Shown piece after piece: positions 27,118 through 34,919 of a DNA stretch of 64,000 bases. Below the pieces are notes generated by a model. The model was not told where the DNA came from and ran no database searches. It was given only the letters and a program-made list of their open reading frames with translations. Each line of letters starts with the position of its first letter. Within the stretch, counting starts at the first letter, position 1. The stretch is from the NCBI GenBank assembly GCA_048262455.1, contig JBLXFD010000019.1, positions 1 to 64,000 of the forward strand, written 5' to 3'. Source of the DNA: Psychromarinibacter sp048262455. GTDB lineage: Bacteria; Pseudomonadota; Alphaproteobacteria; Rhodobacterales; Rhodobacteraceae. A program made the translations under genes and the position numbers.

Positions 27118-27966
27118 CTACCCGTAAAGCCGGTCGAGACCGAAGCGCCGGGAATAGATCCACAGCACGATCAGCGTGATGACCAGCAGCACGATGGCCA
27201 TGGCCGAACCCAGGCCGAAGGCGAGGAACTGCTCGATCTGGTGGCCGATCAGCCCGGCGGCCATCTGCTCGGTAGGAGAGCCCAGCAGCACCGGCGTTAC
27301 GTAGAACCCGAGGCAGATCACGAAGACCAGGACCGAACCGTTGGCGATCCCCGGCGCGGTCAGGGGCAGGTAGACGTGGCGGAACAGGGACGTGCCGTAG
27401 GCGCCCATGCTCTCGGCCGACCGGATCAGCGACGGGTCGATCTTCTTCATGACCGAGTAGATGTTCATGATCATGTACGGCGCGAGGATATGCACCATCG
27501 CGAGGGTCGAGGCGAAGCGTGTGAACAGGATCCCCGGCGGGTCCTGGAAACCCACCGTCTCCAGCAGCCAGATCACCGGCCCGTTGTTGCCCAGCAGGAC
27601 CATCCAGGCGTAGGTCCGCACAAGGAACGAGGTCCAGAAGCTCATGGTGATCAGCAGCAGGATCGCCATCGCCCGCCGCTCGGTCGTGTGGTTCATCAGG
27701 TAGGCCAGCGGGTAGCCCACCAGCAGGCAGCACAGGGTGACGAGCCCCGCCGTGTAGAAGGTGTTGACGAAGACCCGCCGGTACAGCGTGCCGGTCAGGA
27801 CCTTCTCGTAGTTGCCGAGGCCGGGGCGCGGTTCCGTCACGCTCATCAGCGCCACCTGCGCCAGGGGCACCAGGAAGAACAACGCGAGGTACAGGGCCAG
27901 CGGCGCCAGCAGAAGCCAGGGCCACAGGTTCCTTCGGGCGGAGAGACTGGAAATGGTCACGGCCAT
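27118..27966 (-). CDS. ABC importer permease, PotB type
   Basis: A 282-residue permease. The EAA loop IRSAESMGAYGTSLFRHVYLPLTAPG and six hydrophobic helices are present. I start at the ATG at 27966 (MAVTISSLSARR), which has AAGGA nine bases upstream; an ATG at 27984 is possible but has no such site. It is separated from the binding protein gene by a gap with a hairpin. Confidence 0.9.
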   Translation of the reverse strand: MAVTISSLSARRNLWPWLLLAPLALYLALFFLVPLAQVALMSVTEPRPGLGNYEKVLTGTLYRRVFVNTFYTAGLVTLCCLLVGYPLAYLMNHTTERRAMAILLLITMSFWTSFLVRTYAWMVLLGNNGPVIWLLETVGFQDPPGILFTRFASTLAMVHILAPYMIMNIYSVMKKIDPSLIRSAESMGAYGTSLFRHVYLPLTAPGIANGSVLVFVICLGFYVTPVLLGSPTEQMAAGLIGHQIEQFLAFGLGSAMAIVLLVITLIVLWIYSRRFGLDRLYG

Positions 27967-28054
27967 TCGGCATCGTCCTTGCATCGGAACCCGTGCGAGC
28001 CCGGTCAGGCCGGGTCTCGCCGATCCCCGGCATCGGGGACCAGGGTGAAATGGC

Positions 28055-28080
28055 GGCCGGACCCCGCGGGGGATCCGGCC
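28055..28080 (-). terminator. GC-rich hairpin between binding protein and permease genes
   Basis: GGCCGG (28055-28060) pairs with CCGGCC (28075-28080), and the stem continues inward through CCCC/GGGG with one bulged A. It lies 11 bases after the stop of the solute-binding protein gene. There is no T-run. Position and form match the hairpins after the three other binding protein genes of the window. Confidence 0.6.
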
Positions 28081-28090
28081 GGCGCTCTGG

Positions 28091-29140
28091 TCAGGTGGCG
28101 ATCCATTCGTCGAACCGCATGGAGACCTCGTGCGGGTCGCCGCCCCAGTTCCCCATGTCCTGCTCGAAGGTCTGGGGGTAGTTCTCGGCAGAGGTCGGCA
28201 TCCGCGGCAGCGCCGATTCCGGAACGAACTGGTTGGCCTCGGGGTTCAGCGCGCCGTAATTGCCCTGGGTGACGAAACCCGCCAGCGGCTGGGCCGAGGT
28301 CGCGAACTTCACGAACTCCTTGGCCGCGTCCATGTTCGGCGTGTCCTTGGCCACCACCCAGTAGGCGCGGTCGATCTCTGCCTGGTTCCAGGTCGCGGCG
28401 ACGGGCGCGCCGGCGTCCAGCGCCTCGTAGTAGCGGCCGTGCCAGATCCCGATCATATCGACCTCGCCGTCCCGCAGGATCTGCGTGGACTGCGAGCCGC
28501 CGGTCCACCAGACGCGGATGTGCGGCTTGATCTCGTCCAGCTTGGCGAAGGCGCGGTCGATGTCGAGCGGGTACAGCTCTTCCATCGGAACGCCGTCGGC
28601 CAGCAGGGCGATCGGCAGGACCCGCGCCGCGTAGCGCTGCAGCGACCGGGCACCGGGGAACCGCTCGACGTCCCAGAAATCCGCCCAGCTCTGCGGGGTG
28701 CCGTCCCAGCCCTTGTCGGTGCGCCAGGCCAGCATGGTCGCGAAGGCGTGGCTGGCGGCGCCGTTCTGGAACAGCGCGCCTTCGTAGGGCGCCTCGATGT
28801 CTTCCAGCAGCCCGGCCTCGTTGGCGCGCACGATGTCACCGCCGCCCAGGGTGGTCACGTCGAACTCGTAGACGCCGGTGCGGACCTGCTGCGCCAGCTT
28901 GGCGAAGGACACCGGAGAGACGGTGTTGATCTTGATGCCGGTCGCCTCGGTGAACGGATCGAAAAGGTTCGCCGTCGCGGCCTCGAGCCAGGGGCCGCCC
29001 CAGGAGTTGATGTACAGCTCGGTGCCCTGCGCCCGCGCCAGATGGGGCGTGGCGAGCGTCGTCGCGGCAGCGGCGGCGGTGCCTTGCAGGAAAAGGCGGC
29101 GGCTGGGCCGCAAGAGCCTTGCTTTGATGTTCGTGGTCAT
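28091..29140 (-). CDS. ABC importer solute-binding protein, PotD/extracellular type, Tat-exported
   Basis: A 349-residue periplasmic binding protein of the polyamine-type fold. The N-terminus RLLRPSRRLFLQGTAAAAATTLATPHLARA is a twin-arginine (Tat) signal (SRRLFLQG). Mature parts such as LYINSWGGPWLEAATANLFDPF, GIKINTVSPVSFAKLAQQV and DMIGIWHGRYYEA fit the PotD/PotF group. Tat export suggests folding before export. It ends 125 bases before the permease gene and starts 10 bases after the dipeptidase gene. Confidence 0.9.
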   Translation of the reverse strand: MTTNIKARLLRPSRRLFLQGTAAAAATTLATPHLARAQGTELYINSWGGPWLEAATANLFDPFTEATGIKINTVSPVSFAKLAQQVRTGVYEFDVTTLGGGDIVRANEAGLLEDIEAPYEGALFQNGAASHAFATMLAWRTDKGWDGTPQSWADFWDVERFPGARSLQRYAARVLPIALLADGVPMEELYPLDIDRAFAKLDEIKPHIRVWWTGGSQSTQILRDGEVDMIGIWHGRYYEALDAGAPVAATWNQAEIDRAYWVVAKDTPNMDAAKEFVKFATSAQPLAGFVTQGNYGALNPEANQFVPESALPRMPTSAENYPQTFEQDMGNWGGDPHEVSMRFDEWIAT

Positions 29141-29150
29141 GGGTGTCCTC

Positions 29151-30134
29151 TCAGCTGTCAGGTTGGCGGAAGGTGGCCCGGTACAGGCGCAACCAGTTTT
29201 CGTGGGTGATTTTTGCGACCTCTTCTTCAGAGAACCCCACGCTGCGGAGGCCGTTTGGTATCTTGTCCAGGTCCTGGAGGGTCGGGAACCAGTCCGGCGG
29301 CGGTGCCTTGCCCGGCCGTGCGGCCGACGCGGCGCCGTAGTCTATTCCGCGGGTCCAGCGGCCCATGCGCATCCAGGCGTAGTCGGGCGGCGTGAAGTTG
29401 TGGCTGCGGTCGGTGCCGATGGCAACGCTGTCGATGCCGGCGATCTCGACCGTCTTTGCCACCATCTCGCACCAGGTCTCGATGCTCTTGCAGTAGTAGT
29501 CGCCGGTGATGTTGCGGTAGGCGGCGCAGCCGATGACGCCGCCGGTCTCGCCCAGCGCGCGCAGCACGTCGTCGGTCTTGTTGCGCTTGTGCGGGAACAG
29601 GCTGTCGGCATTGGCATGGGTGACGGCGATGGGCTTCTCGCTGACCTCGATCGCCTGCAGGGTCGAACGGTTGCCGACGTGCGAGCAGTCCACCAGCATC
29701 CCCGAGCGGTTCATCTCGAGGATCACTTCCCGGCCGAACCGCGCCAGCCCCGAATCCTCCGCCTCGTAGCAGGAGCCGGCCAGTTCGTTCTGGTTGTTGT
29801 AGGTCAGCTGCACCACCCGCACGCCCAGCTCGGCGAACATCTCGACCAGGCGGATGCGGCCCTCGAAGAGGTTCGCGTTCTGGAACCCGAGGATCGCCGC
29901 GACCTTGCCCTCTTCGCCCGCCCGCACGATGTCGTCCGGCGTCAGCGCGATGGTGGCCAGGTCGGCGTTCTCGGCGATCAGGTCGCGCCAGCGGCCCAGG
30001 CTGTCCAGGCTGTCCAAGGCGCCCTCCCAGAACCCGCAGGTCACCACCACGCCGCCGAGGCCGGCCGATTGCAGCGCCGCAAAGCTGTCGCGGTCGAAGT
30101 GGCCGCATTGCAGGCCGTCGATCAGTTTGGTCAT
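29151..30134 (-). CDS. Dipeptidase of peptidase family M19 (renal dipeptidase-like)
   Basis: A 327-residue amidohydrolase-fold enzyme. M19 markers are YNNQNELAGSCYE, LVDCSHVGNRSTLQAIEVS, IAVTHANADSLFPHKRN and IDSVAIGTDRSHNFTPP near the C-terminus. The usual N-terminal His-x-Asp of M19 is replaced here by DGLQCGHFDRD, so the first metal-ligand pair differs and the substrate may not be a plain dipeptide. The ATG at 30134 overlaps the upstream gene (ATGA). Together with the importer this suggests import and hydrolysis of an amide-linked compound. Confidence 0.85.
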   Translation of the reverse strand: MTKLIDGLQCGHFDRDSFAALQSAGLGGVVVTCGFWEGALDSLDSLGRWRDLIAENADLATIALTPDDIVRAGEEGKVAAILGFQNANLFEGRIRLVEMFAELGVRVVQLTYNNQNELAGSCYEAEDSGLARFGREVILEMNRSGMLVDCSHVGNRSTLQAIEVSEKPIAVTHANADSLFPHKRNKTDDVLRALGETGGVIGCAAYRNITGDYYCKSIETWCEMVAKTVEIAGIDSVAIGTDRSHNFTPPDYAWMRMGRWTRGIDYGAASAARPGKAPPPDWFPTLQDLDKIPNGLRSVGFSEEEVAKITHENWLRLYRATFRQPDS

Positions 30135-30808
30135 GCCAGCTTTCCCTGTGCCGTCTTTTCGCCCACCGAACCGATAAAGCTCACGTCGGTGTCGTCGTCG
30201 TTGTCCTTGCGCCCGATCACCTGCCCGTCCTCGGTCACGATGACCGGGCCGGCATGACGCCGCGAGACCGCGGAATCCGGGGCCAGCGCCGTCTGGGCGC
30301 GGTCGTAGACCCGCCACCACCGCGCCGCGCTCAGCCGGCAGCCCTGCTGCATCACGCCGTCCAGCAACGGATCGGACACCGGGCCGGGAACGGCCGAGAC
30401 GGTCAGGCCGTCGACCGTCACCTTCAGCCCGTTCCGGCCTCCGAGCCCCTCGGCGATACGCAGTTCGCCGGGATCGGCCACATCGGCGACCTCGATCCGC
30501 GCGTCCTTGCCAAGCGCCACCGCAAGACCCAGCAGGTCGATCAGCGAGGGCACCGCCACCCAGGCATGCTGCCCGCCGCACTGCAGCCGGTCATCCTTTA
30601 GCACGATCCGCGCGGGATCGGCGGTCATCAGAATGTCCAGCCGGTCCAGCAGCATCCCGAAGCCGCCCAGACCCATCGCCTGCGAGTACATGACCGTGTC
30701 GCCCATCATCAGCGCAGAGCCCTTGGGCAGCGCGGTCAGCGACAGGATCCGCTCGCTCATCATCCGCATCTCGCGCGGCATCACCCGCAGCGTTTCTGCA
30801 TCGCTCAT
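30131..30808 (-). CDS. Conserved protein of unknown function in dipeptidase/ABC operon
   Basis: A 225-residue soluble protein that I do not recognise. It has no signal peptide and no clear membrane helix. The N-terminal half is Met- and Leu-rich (MPREMRMMSERILSLTALPKGSALMMGDTVMY, QAMGLGGFGMLLDRLDIL), and the C-terminal half contains an RRHAGPVIV segment and an acidic NDDDTDVSF cluster. Its start overlaps the stop of the 572-residue gene upstream, and its stop overlaps the dipeptidase start, so it is translated in step with both. A role in the same catabolic pathway is inference from position only. Confidence 0.8.
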   Translation of the reverse strand: MSDAETLRVMPREMRMMSERILSLTALPKGSALMMGDTVMYSQAMGLGGFGMLLDRLDILMTADPARIVLKDDRLQCGGQHAWVAVPSLIDLLGLAVALGKDARIEVADVADPGELRIAEGLGGRNGLKVTVDGLTVSAVPGPVSDPLLDGVMQQGCRLSAARWWRVYDRAQTALAPDSAVSRRHAGPVIVTEDGQVIGRKDNDDDTDVSFIGSVGEKTAQGKLA

Positions 30809-32523
30809 TGCAGCGGCTCCTCGGGGTAGAACCAGCGATCCCCCTGCCCCGCGCGTATCTCGTCGCGGGTCGGCGCGCCGTGGTACAGGACGCCGCGCAG
30901 GTTGCGCTGCAGGAAGTCGCGGGTCTTGTCGATGCCGTGGAAGGTGACGTTCATCAGCCGCACCAGGTCGATGGGGACAAAGCCGCCGGCGTTGATGTTG
31001 GCATGGGCGGTATGGAAATGGGTGCCGGCCAGCGACTGGACCCGGGCCACCATCAGGCGGTGCGCCGGGTGCATCAGCAGGAAATGCGCCATCGGCTGAT
31101 CGGCGGGTGCCTGTTCCAGGTCGCGGCGCAGGCGCTGGATGTCGCCGGGAAGGTCCAGCCCCAGGTCACGCGCCTCCGGCACCTCCTGCCGCAATCCACG
31201 GCGCGGCTCTTCCGCGGTTTCCGACTTGTACCAGACGTAGTCCTGCGCGTCCGGCGCCGTCATGTCGATGTCCATCGCCCAGGCGTAGTCGGCATCGATC
31301 AGCGCGGCGAGGTCGGCCGCCGTCATGGCGGGATCCACGGTCAGCTCGTCCGCCCCGCCGATCTCTGCCGACAACCCACGCGCCACGTCCGGCACCAGTT
31401 CGATCAGGAGCGACAGAAAGGTCTCGTAGCTCTCGGGCGCCAGCGTGGCCTCTGCAAGGCGCGCGAGGGCGTCGAAGGGGAACTGCTCTGCCTTGCCGTC
31501 CAGCGTTCCCTTGGCGTGCAGTTCTTCCAGCTGCGGCAGCAGGCCCTGCAGGTCTGCGGCGATCCGCTCGCTCGAGGTGAAGGTCTCGTAGACCATCCGG
31601 TCCTGGGCCCGGAACAGGCTGGCGCGGCGGACCAGCTCGATCAGGTCCGCGATCCGCGGGTCGCCCTGCTGCGGCTCCAGCCGGCAAGCGGCCTTGATGG
31701 CGGTCTCGCGGGCGGTGATCCAGGAGTTCACCAGCCGGGGATGCTTCTGCACGAAGAAAATCAGCCCCAGCGCCGACCCGTTCCCGACCCCCAGGAAACG
31801 CCGCAGCGCCGGGTCCAGCGCCACCGCCCTCTCGGACCGCAGCCGCGCCAGGTGTTCCACCAGGTCGCAGGAGAACTCGCGCATCAGGTAGGCCACGAGC
31901 AACTGCGCCTCCAGCACGTTGCCCAGCGCATGATCCGGCCCCAGCGACGGGAACGGGCGGGTGCCGAAGGTGCCGTTGCCGTCCAGCCCGGTATTACGCA
32001 TCAGGTAGCAGACGCCGTTCAGGTCGCCGATCTCCGGCTGCCGCCCCTCGGCCAGCGCGTCGAGCGTCGCGTTGAACACGCGCATCGACCGGTTCGACCG
32101 GCACCAGACCAGCGCGTTCGGCGTCGCCCGGCCGCGGTACAGGCGCGGCAGCTGGTCCCGGGCGGCGGCGATGTCCTCTTCGCTGGCCGGCCCCTCGTTC
32201 AGCGTGCCCTTCATGTCCCAGGCGCGGCCGATGATGCGCCCGGTGCGGCCCTCCGGGCGCGGCGGGTAGGAAAAGGCGATGAAGCTGAACTCCTGCCCCG
32301 GCGTCTTGATGGAATAGACCACCGTGCCTTCCGCCTCGGCGTTCACGTCGAACCGCTGAAGCGAGATGTCCCAGCGTTCGCGGATCATCCGGGCCATGAA
32401 GGCGCGCGTGCCGCTCAGCCGGCTGGGCTGCATCGCCGCCAGCCGCGCCGGCTTCATCACCTCGCGCCAGTCGCGCAGGTCCGGCCGTCCGGCCGCGTCA
32501 CGGGTGTGAAGACTGCGGGTCAT
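30805..32523 (-). CDS. Large conserved protein of unknown function in dipeptidase/ABC operon
   Basis: A 572-residue soluble protein without signal peptide or membrane segment; I do not recognise the family. Features are two Cys/Trp/Asn-containing stretches (NALVWCRSNRSMRVFNATLDAL and LNGVCYLMRNTGLDGNGTFGTR), a RFLGVGNGSALGLIFFVQKHP segment, and a C-terminal HANINAGGFVPIDLVRLMNVTFHG. The Gly/Asn/His-rich conserved-looking segments suggest an enzyme. Coding quality is high, with overlaps at both ends (IclR gene upstream, unknown 225-residue gene downstream). It should be the first catabolic gene after the regulator. Confidence 0.8.
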   Translation of the reverse strand: MTRSLHTRDAAGRPDLRDWREVMKPARLAAMQPSRLSGTRAFMARMIRERWDISLQRFDVNAEAEGTVVYSIKTPGQEFSFIAFSYPPRPEGRTGRIIGRAWDMKGTLNEGPASEEDIAAARDQLPRLYRGRATPNALVWCRSNRSMRVFNATLDALAEGRQPEIGDLNGVCYLMRNTGLDGNGTFGTRPFPSLGPDHALGNVLEAQLLVAYLMREFSCDLVEHLARLRSERAVALDPALRRFLGVGNGSALGLIFFVQKHPRLVNSWITARETAIKAACRLEPQQGDPRIADLIELVRRASLFRAQDRMVYETFTSSERIAADLQGLLPQLEELHAKGTLDGKAEQFPFDALARLAEATLAPESYETFLSLLIELVPDVARGLSAEIGGADELTVDPAMTAADLAALIDADYAWAMDIDMTAPDAQDYVWYKSETAEEPRRGLRQEVPEARDLGLDLPGDIQRLRRDLEQAPADQPMAHFLLMHPAHRLMVARVQSLAGTHFHTAHANINAGGFVPIDLVRLMNVTFHGIDKTRDFLQRNLRGVLYHGAPTRDEIRAGQGDRWFYPEEPLQ

Positions 32524-33284
32524 CGCGGCTGGTCCCCCCGCAGAACCTCGGTGATCTCCGCCGCCGCGCCCAGCAGCGGGTCGAGAAAGCGCGGCAGGTC
32601 GAACCGCGTCTCGGGGGCCAGCAGCGAGACCGTGGCCCGGCAGCGGCCGTGCAGATCGTGGACCGGAACCGCCACGGCCAGCACGCCGCTCTTGGTGTAG
32701 CCCGTGGACACCGCGTAGCCCTTTTCGCGGACGTCCTTCAGGATCTCCTCGTCCGGCAGGGGGTGCTCCCCGGCGCGCAGACGCTGGACGGTGGCGGCAT
32801 CGCCGAAGGCGACCAGCACCCGGCCCGAAGCCGAATCGTTCAGGCGCATCAGCGTGCCCAGCTTCTGGTCCGCGCGCAGCAGGCTGTCGGATTCGACCCG
32901 CGCCACGATGCAGGGAAGCCCCCGGTCGATCACCGAGAGCGAGGCGGTCTCTCCCACCCGCGACACCAGCCGGCTAAGCGCCGGTTCGGACCTTACCCCG
33001 ATGTCCGCCTGCTCCAGCGCCGCCGCCGCCAGCCGCGTGGCCAACATGCTGAGCCGGTAGCGCCCGGCCTCGTCCTGCTCCAGCCACCCCGCCGCCACCA
33101 GCGTGTGAAGCCGCTGGTACGCCGTCGCCGGGGACAGGCCCATCGCCAGTGTGACCTCCGACAGTTTCTGCGGGCGGGACCGGGCGGCGAAGTGGTCCAC
33201 GATTTCCAGCGTGCGCAGGACCGTGGAGAGCGGCCGCACGCCCTTCGCTTCCGTCACTATTTTATTAGAATAGCCATTCTGCAT
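32520..33284 (-). CDS. IclR-family transcriptional regulator
   Basis: A 254-residue regulator with an N-terminal winged helix (LRTLEIVDHFAARSRPQKLSEVTLAMGLSPATAYQRLHTLVAAGWLEQ) and the IclR effector domain (GETASLSVIDRGLPCIVARVES, YAVSTGYTKSGVLAVAVPVHD). It is the first gene of the eight-gene operon and overlaps the next gene, so it likely regulates its own transcription. The ATG at 33284 lies inside a cluster of AGAAT/ATTCT repeats. Confidence 0.9.
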   Translation of the reverse strand: MQNGYSNKIVTEAKGVRPLSTVLRTLEIVDHFAARSRPQKLSEVTLAMGLSPATAYQRLHTLVAAGWLEQDEAGRYRLSMLATRLAAAALEQADIGVRSEPALSRLVSRVGETASLSVIDRGLPCIVARVESDSLLRADQKLGTLMRLNDSASGRVLVAFGDAATVQRLRAGEHPLPDEEILKDVREKGYAVSTGYTKSGVLAVAVPVHDLHGRCRATVSLLAPETRFDLPRFLDPLLGAAAEITEVLRGDQPR

Positions 33285-33293
33285 ATAGAATAT
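33266..33293. promoter_or_regulatory. AGAAT/ATTCT repeat cluster over the IclR start, possible operator
   Basis: The AT-rich stretch holds AGAAT (33267-33271), ATTCT (33276-33280) and AGAAT (33287-33291). The first and second form a palindrome with a 4-base centre, the second and third one with a 6-base centre. It overlaps the IclR start codon. In a GC-rich genome this AT-rich symmetric patch stands out and is a candidate site for autorepression. Confidence 0.4.
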
Positions 33294-33610
33294 CGTGCCG
33301 CCAAGACGGGCGAGCTGTCAAATGATAATGACGCAGGGTTCAGACACCGCCCGAAAGGCGGTCGCAAGTGGCTGATACTGAGGGAAAGATCTGACGTCAC
33401 CGGCTTGGCCGGATTTTACTGCGGCGTCCGTTCGACGACGGATCGAGCGCGCAGCCGGCACAGCCGACGCGATTCGCAGCCGCGCCATATGCCCGCCGTA
33501 AGCATCGGCGGCTGCGGCATACCGCGCCCCGCCGTGCCCTCAGGTGACGGGGCAACGCCCCCTCTGCCCGTCTGTCGACGACGGCGGCCAGCGCCGCCGC
33601 CAGCAGTCTT
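33294..33610. other. Intergenic region between IclR gene and small-protein module
   Basis: No gene is supported in these 317 bases. A hairpin (ACCGCC at 33346-33351, GGCGGT at 33357-33362) and a short one (CCGGC-TTG-GCCGG near 33401-33413, followed by ATTTTA) are visible. The IclR operon promoter must lie at the left edge. Codon pattern on both strands looks random, and there is no recognisable transposase or integrase relic. Confidence 0.5.
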
Positions 33611-33715
33611 TTACTTGCGCAGGTACTTTACCAGCGCCGCGACGATCAGCACCAGGATCACCAGGATCACGAGCCACCAGATGCCCATTCCGAACATCAT
33701 TCCACCGTCCATCAT
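33611..33715 (-). CDS. Small single-helix membrane protein (34 residues), paralogue of 34288-34434
   Basis: A short frame codes for MMDGGMMFGMGIWWLVILVI followed by LVLIVAALVKYLRK. AAAGGAGAG lies at a good distance before the start. The Met/Gly-rich head, one hydrophobic helix and the ALVKYLRK end match the end of the small protein at 34288 (ALVKYLRRPA). Such Met-rich single-span proteins resemble SHOCT-like short proteins that occur near copper genes. The function is not known. Confidence 0.65.
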   Translation of the reverse strand: MMDGGMMFGMGIWWLVILVILVLIVAALVKYLRK

Positions 33716-33817
33716 GTCATCTCTCCTTTCGTCCGTTCGAGCCGACCGAGATGGCCCGCTGCCACTGGAACGACCTTACAGCGCTGGACGGTTCCGCCGG
33801 GCCCTTTCGGGCCCTCG

Positions 33818-34291
33818 TCACCGGGTTGCCTCGTCGCCCGCCGTGATTTCCGCCTGCGCGCCGCGTTCGCGCTCGGGCCAGGTGCTCTTGATGAAGCCGA
33901 GGGTGGCGATGATCTCGGCGTCGGTCAGGATGCCCTCGAAGGCGGGCATGTCGCTTTCGTAGCCCGGCACCACCGCCCCCAGCCCCTGCTTGGTGATGGT
34001 GAACAGCTGCCGGTCCGCGTGGTGCCAGGTGTGGCCCGTCTCGTCGTGGGGCGGGGCCGGCATGCGGCCGTTGTCCAGCCGCCGGCGCCACTCGGGCTGG
34101 CCCTCCAGCTTGTCGCCGTGGCAGGAGGCGCAGTTCTCGGCGTAGACCTCCTTGCCCAGTTCCAGCGCCGCGGCGTCCACCTGCGTGCCCATGACGGTCA
34201 GCGAGGGCTCCGCGCCCCCGCTGCCGGCCCAGGCGACCACGGCCGCCACGGCCGCGGCGCCCGCCATGCCTGCGATCGCCAGGCGCTTCAT
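33818..34291 (-). CDS. Periplasmic c-type cytochrome
   Basis: A 157-residue monohaem cytochrome c. An N-terminal hydrophobic helix (residues 4-22) serves as signal or membrane anchor. The haem motif Cys54-Ala-Ser-Cys57-His58 follows, and the Met of SDMPAFEG is the likely sixth ligand. It ends with a charged tail (WPERERGAQAEITAGDEATR). Its start overlaps the stop of the small membrane protein gene upstream (ATGA). It probably carries electrons for a periplasmic metal or redox process in this module. Confidence 0.9.
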   Translation of the reverse strand: MKRLAIAGMAGAAAVAAVVAWAGSGGAEPSLTVMGTQVDAAALELGKEVYAENCASCHGDKLEGQPEWRRRLDNGRMPAPPHDETGHTWHHADRQLFTITKQGLGAVVPGYESDMPAFEGILTDAEIIATLGFIKSTWPERERGAQAEITAGDEATR

Positions 34292-34434
34292 GCCGGCCTC
34301 CGCAGGTACTTGACCAGCGCCAGTACGCCCAGCACCAGCACCGCCAGCACCAGAAGCAGCAGCACCCCGCCGACCCCCATCATCACGCCCATCATCGGCC
34401 CGCTCATCATGTCCATCATCGGGCACTCACTCAT
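34288..34434 (-). CDS. Small Met-rich single-helix membrane protein (48 residues)
   Basis: The protein begins MSECPMMDMMSGPMMGVMMG and continues into one long hydrophobic helix rich in Leu and Val, ending ALVKYLRRPA. The seven Met pairs/triplets at the head suggest soft-metal (Cu) contact, but this is inference. The start overlaps the DUF411 gene end by eight bases and its stop overlaps the cytochrome start. A longer frame up to 34470 is open, but that would overlap the DUF411 gene by more than 40 bases. Confidence 0.65.
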   Translation of the reverse strand: MSECPMMDMMSGPMMGVMMGVGGVLLLLVLAVLVLGVLALVKYLRRPA

Positions 34435-34918
34435 TGGAATAGACGGAAACCCCGTCCTCCCCGAAGGCATAGGTCTTCAGCGTGCCGCTCTTGCCCGCCA
34501 TCCCCGGCGCGTTGCGGGGCATGCCCGGCAGGGTGATGCCGGTGATGTCGGGCCGCTCGGTGGTCAGGCGCCGGACGATCTCGGCGGGCACGAGGCCGCT
34601 GACGTAGTAGCCGTCCACCTCGGCCAGGTGACAGCCCAGCCCCTGCTCCGGCACCCCCGCCTCGACGGAGCGCTTGTCATAGTCGCGGTCGTCGATGCGG
34701 GTCACGTGGTAGCCCTCGGCCTCCATGTAGTCGGCGTAGACGTCGCAGCAGCCGCAGGAGGGGTCGCGCCAGATGGTCATCTGGCGGTCGGCCGGGACGG
34801 CCGCGGTGGCGTCCGGGGTCGGGGCGGGCTGGCTTTCGGCCGTGGCGAGGGTGGCGAAGCCGAAGAGCGCGGCGGCGGCGAGCGTGGTGGCGGCGCCGAG
34901 TTTGGTTCTGTTGGTCAT
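34427..34918 (-). CDS. DUF411 protein, putative periplasmic metal-binding protein
   Basis: A 163-residue protein with a signal peptide (MTNRTKLGAATTLAAAALFGFATLATA). The DUF411 core begins MTIWRDPSCGCCDVYADYMEAEGYHV with the Cys-Gly-Cys-Cys motif, then QGLGCHLAEVDGYYVSGLVPAE and ITLPGMPRNAPGM. DUF411 proteins are commonly found in copper resistance loci. The start at 34918 is two bases after the beta-propeller gene stop. Together with the cytochrome and Met-rich proteins it suggests a copper-related role. Confidence 0.88.
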   Translation of the reverse strand: MTNRTKLGAATTLAAAALFGFATLATAESQPAPTPDATAAVPADRQMTIWRDPSCGCCDVYADYMEAEGYHVTRIDDRDYDKRSVEAGVPEQGLGCHLAEVDGYYVSGLVPAEIVRRLTTERPDITGITLPGMPRNAPGMAGKSGTLKTYAFGEDGVSVYSNE

Positions 34919-34919
34919 G

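Noticed and set aside
26263..28272. A 669-codon plus-strand frame opposite the ABC permease genes
   Set aside because: Composition is His/Gln/Arg/Gly-rich as expected for the complement of membrane protein codons; no motif and no ribosome site.
30808..32700. A 630-codon plus-strand frame opposite the 572-residue unknown gene
   Set aside because: I compared both strands because the minus-strand gene is unrecognised. The minus frame has normal amino acid composition, overlapping starts and stops with its neighbours and a neighbouring operon; the plus frame has Arg/Gln/His bias.
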